Below, in pieces: positions 53,542 to 53,701 of a stretch of DNA of 53,701 nt. Origin of the DNA: Flavobacterium muglaense (lineage in GTDB: Bacteria > Bacteroidota > Bacteroidia > Flavobacteriales > Flavobacteriaceae); contig NZ_JACRUK010000023.1 of NCBI RefSeq assembly GCF_014305155.1, forward strand, positions 1-53,701. The letters are read 5' to 3'. A program made the position numbers and the translations under genes. The notes below the pieces were generated by a model. It was not told the origin of the DNA and did not search any database. It saw nothing but the letters and a program-made list of their open reading frames with translations. The stretch's first letter is position 1. Each line of letters begins with the position of its first letter.

Positions 53542-53701
53542 TAGGTGGACTAATTTTTTTTCAAAAAAAGTACTTTAATCCAAAATTCGTCGATCTCTTA
53601 CTAAATCTCATTTTTAATTATTTATAGAGGTGTAAAGTTATGTACTTATTTTAATTATTTGTAATCCAATGTGTTTATGCTTCATCATCTTAATAATTAG
53701 G
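53542..53701. other. Right-end intergenic sequence
   Basis: AT-rich, no gene, repeat or hairpin recognised in the last 160 bases. Confidence 0.5.

Overview
The window is about 54 kb of AT-rich chromosome from a member of the Bacteroidota, most likely a Flavobacterium or close relative. This rests on the protein sequences (TrmB, Mrp, extended S16 and prolyl oligopeptidase of flavobacterial type), the near absence of Shine-Dalgarno sites, and several upstream regions carrying the Bacteroidota -7 box TAnnTTTG. I see no rRNA, tRNA, CRISPR array, prophage or transposase gene. Both ends fall in intergenic DNA.

Layout. 1-5.7 kb: a tight five-gene light/DNA-repair operon (non-canonical cryptochrome/photolyase, DUF2071, a 45-aa DUF2256 zinc-ribbon protein, an FeS-type (6-4) photolyase, Cry-DASH), with copies of one palindromic intergenic repeat on both sides and a six-unit 71-bp tandem repeat downstream. 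6.4-15.8 kb: housekeeping and single genes (prolyl oligopeptidase, HPF, L,D-transpeptidase lipoprotein, NTF2-like protein, ammonium transporter, TrmB, LysE-type exporter, alkyltransferase-like protein, NUMOD4/HNH protein). 16-23.5 kb: a histidine kinase/NtrC-type regulator pair divergent from a MacAB-like export system. 23.7-25.6 kb: Fe-S genes (Mrp, NifU-like, [2Fe-2S] ferredoxin), with a three-helix structured repeat inside the group. 25.7-31.8 kb: a seven-gene overlapping operon joining SpeD and a membrane-anchored spermidine synthase to DUF4178, DUF350, a small membrane protein, a Tat-exported flavoprotein and a polytopic protein with four membrane histidines. 31.8-38 kb: SGNH esterase, DUF3050, acyl-CoA dehydrogenase, TrmN6, RimM, S16, a lipoprotein and an RRM protein. 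38.2-46.1 kb: a tandemly duplicated EF-hand/YHYH/YwqK/SCO module (plus an extra YHYH gene) read leftward, beside a LytS/LytTR two-component system read rightward. 46.2-51.7 kb: leucine operon leuC-[four-helix-bundle gene]-leuD-leuA-like-leuB, invaded at two junctions by palindromic elements. 52.5-53.5 kb: an AraC-type regulator.

The best candidate for an undescribed system is the YHYH/SCO/YwqK/EF-hand module. Both copies and the divergent LytS/LytTR genes are preceded by the same pair of direct repeats (TCAGTnAAn, 21 bp apart). Upstream of the two EF-hand genes the distance to a -7-like box is identical (26 bp). This looks like an envelope copper/calcium-related system controlled by its neighbouring LytTR regulator. 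The second candidate is the polyamine operon, which appears to make a polyamine or related aminopropyl product at the membrane and act on it outside the cytoplasm. All family names come from reading motifs by eye; no database search was run.
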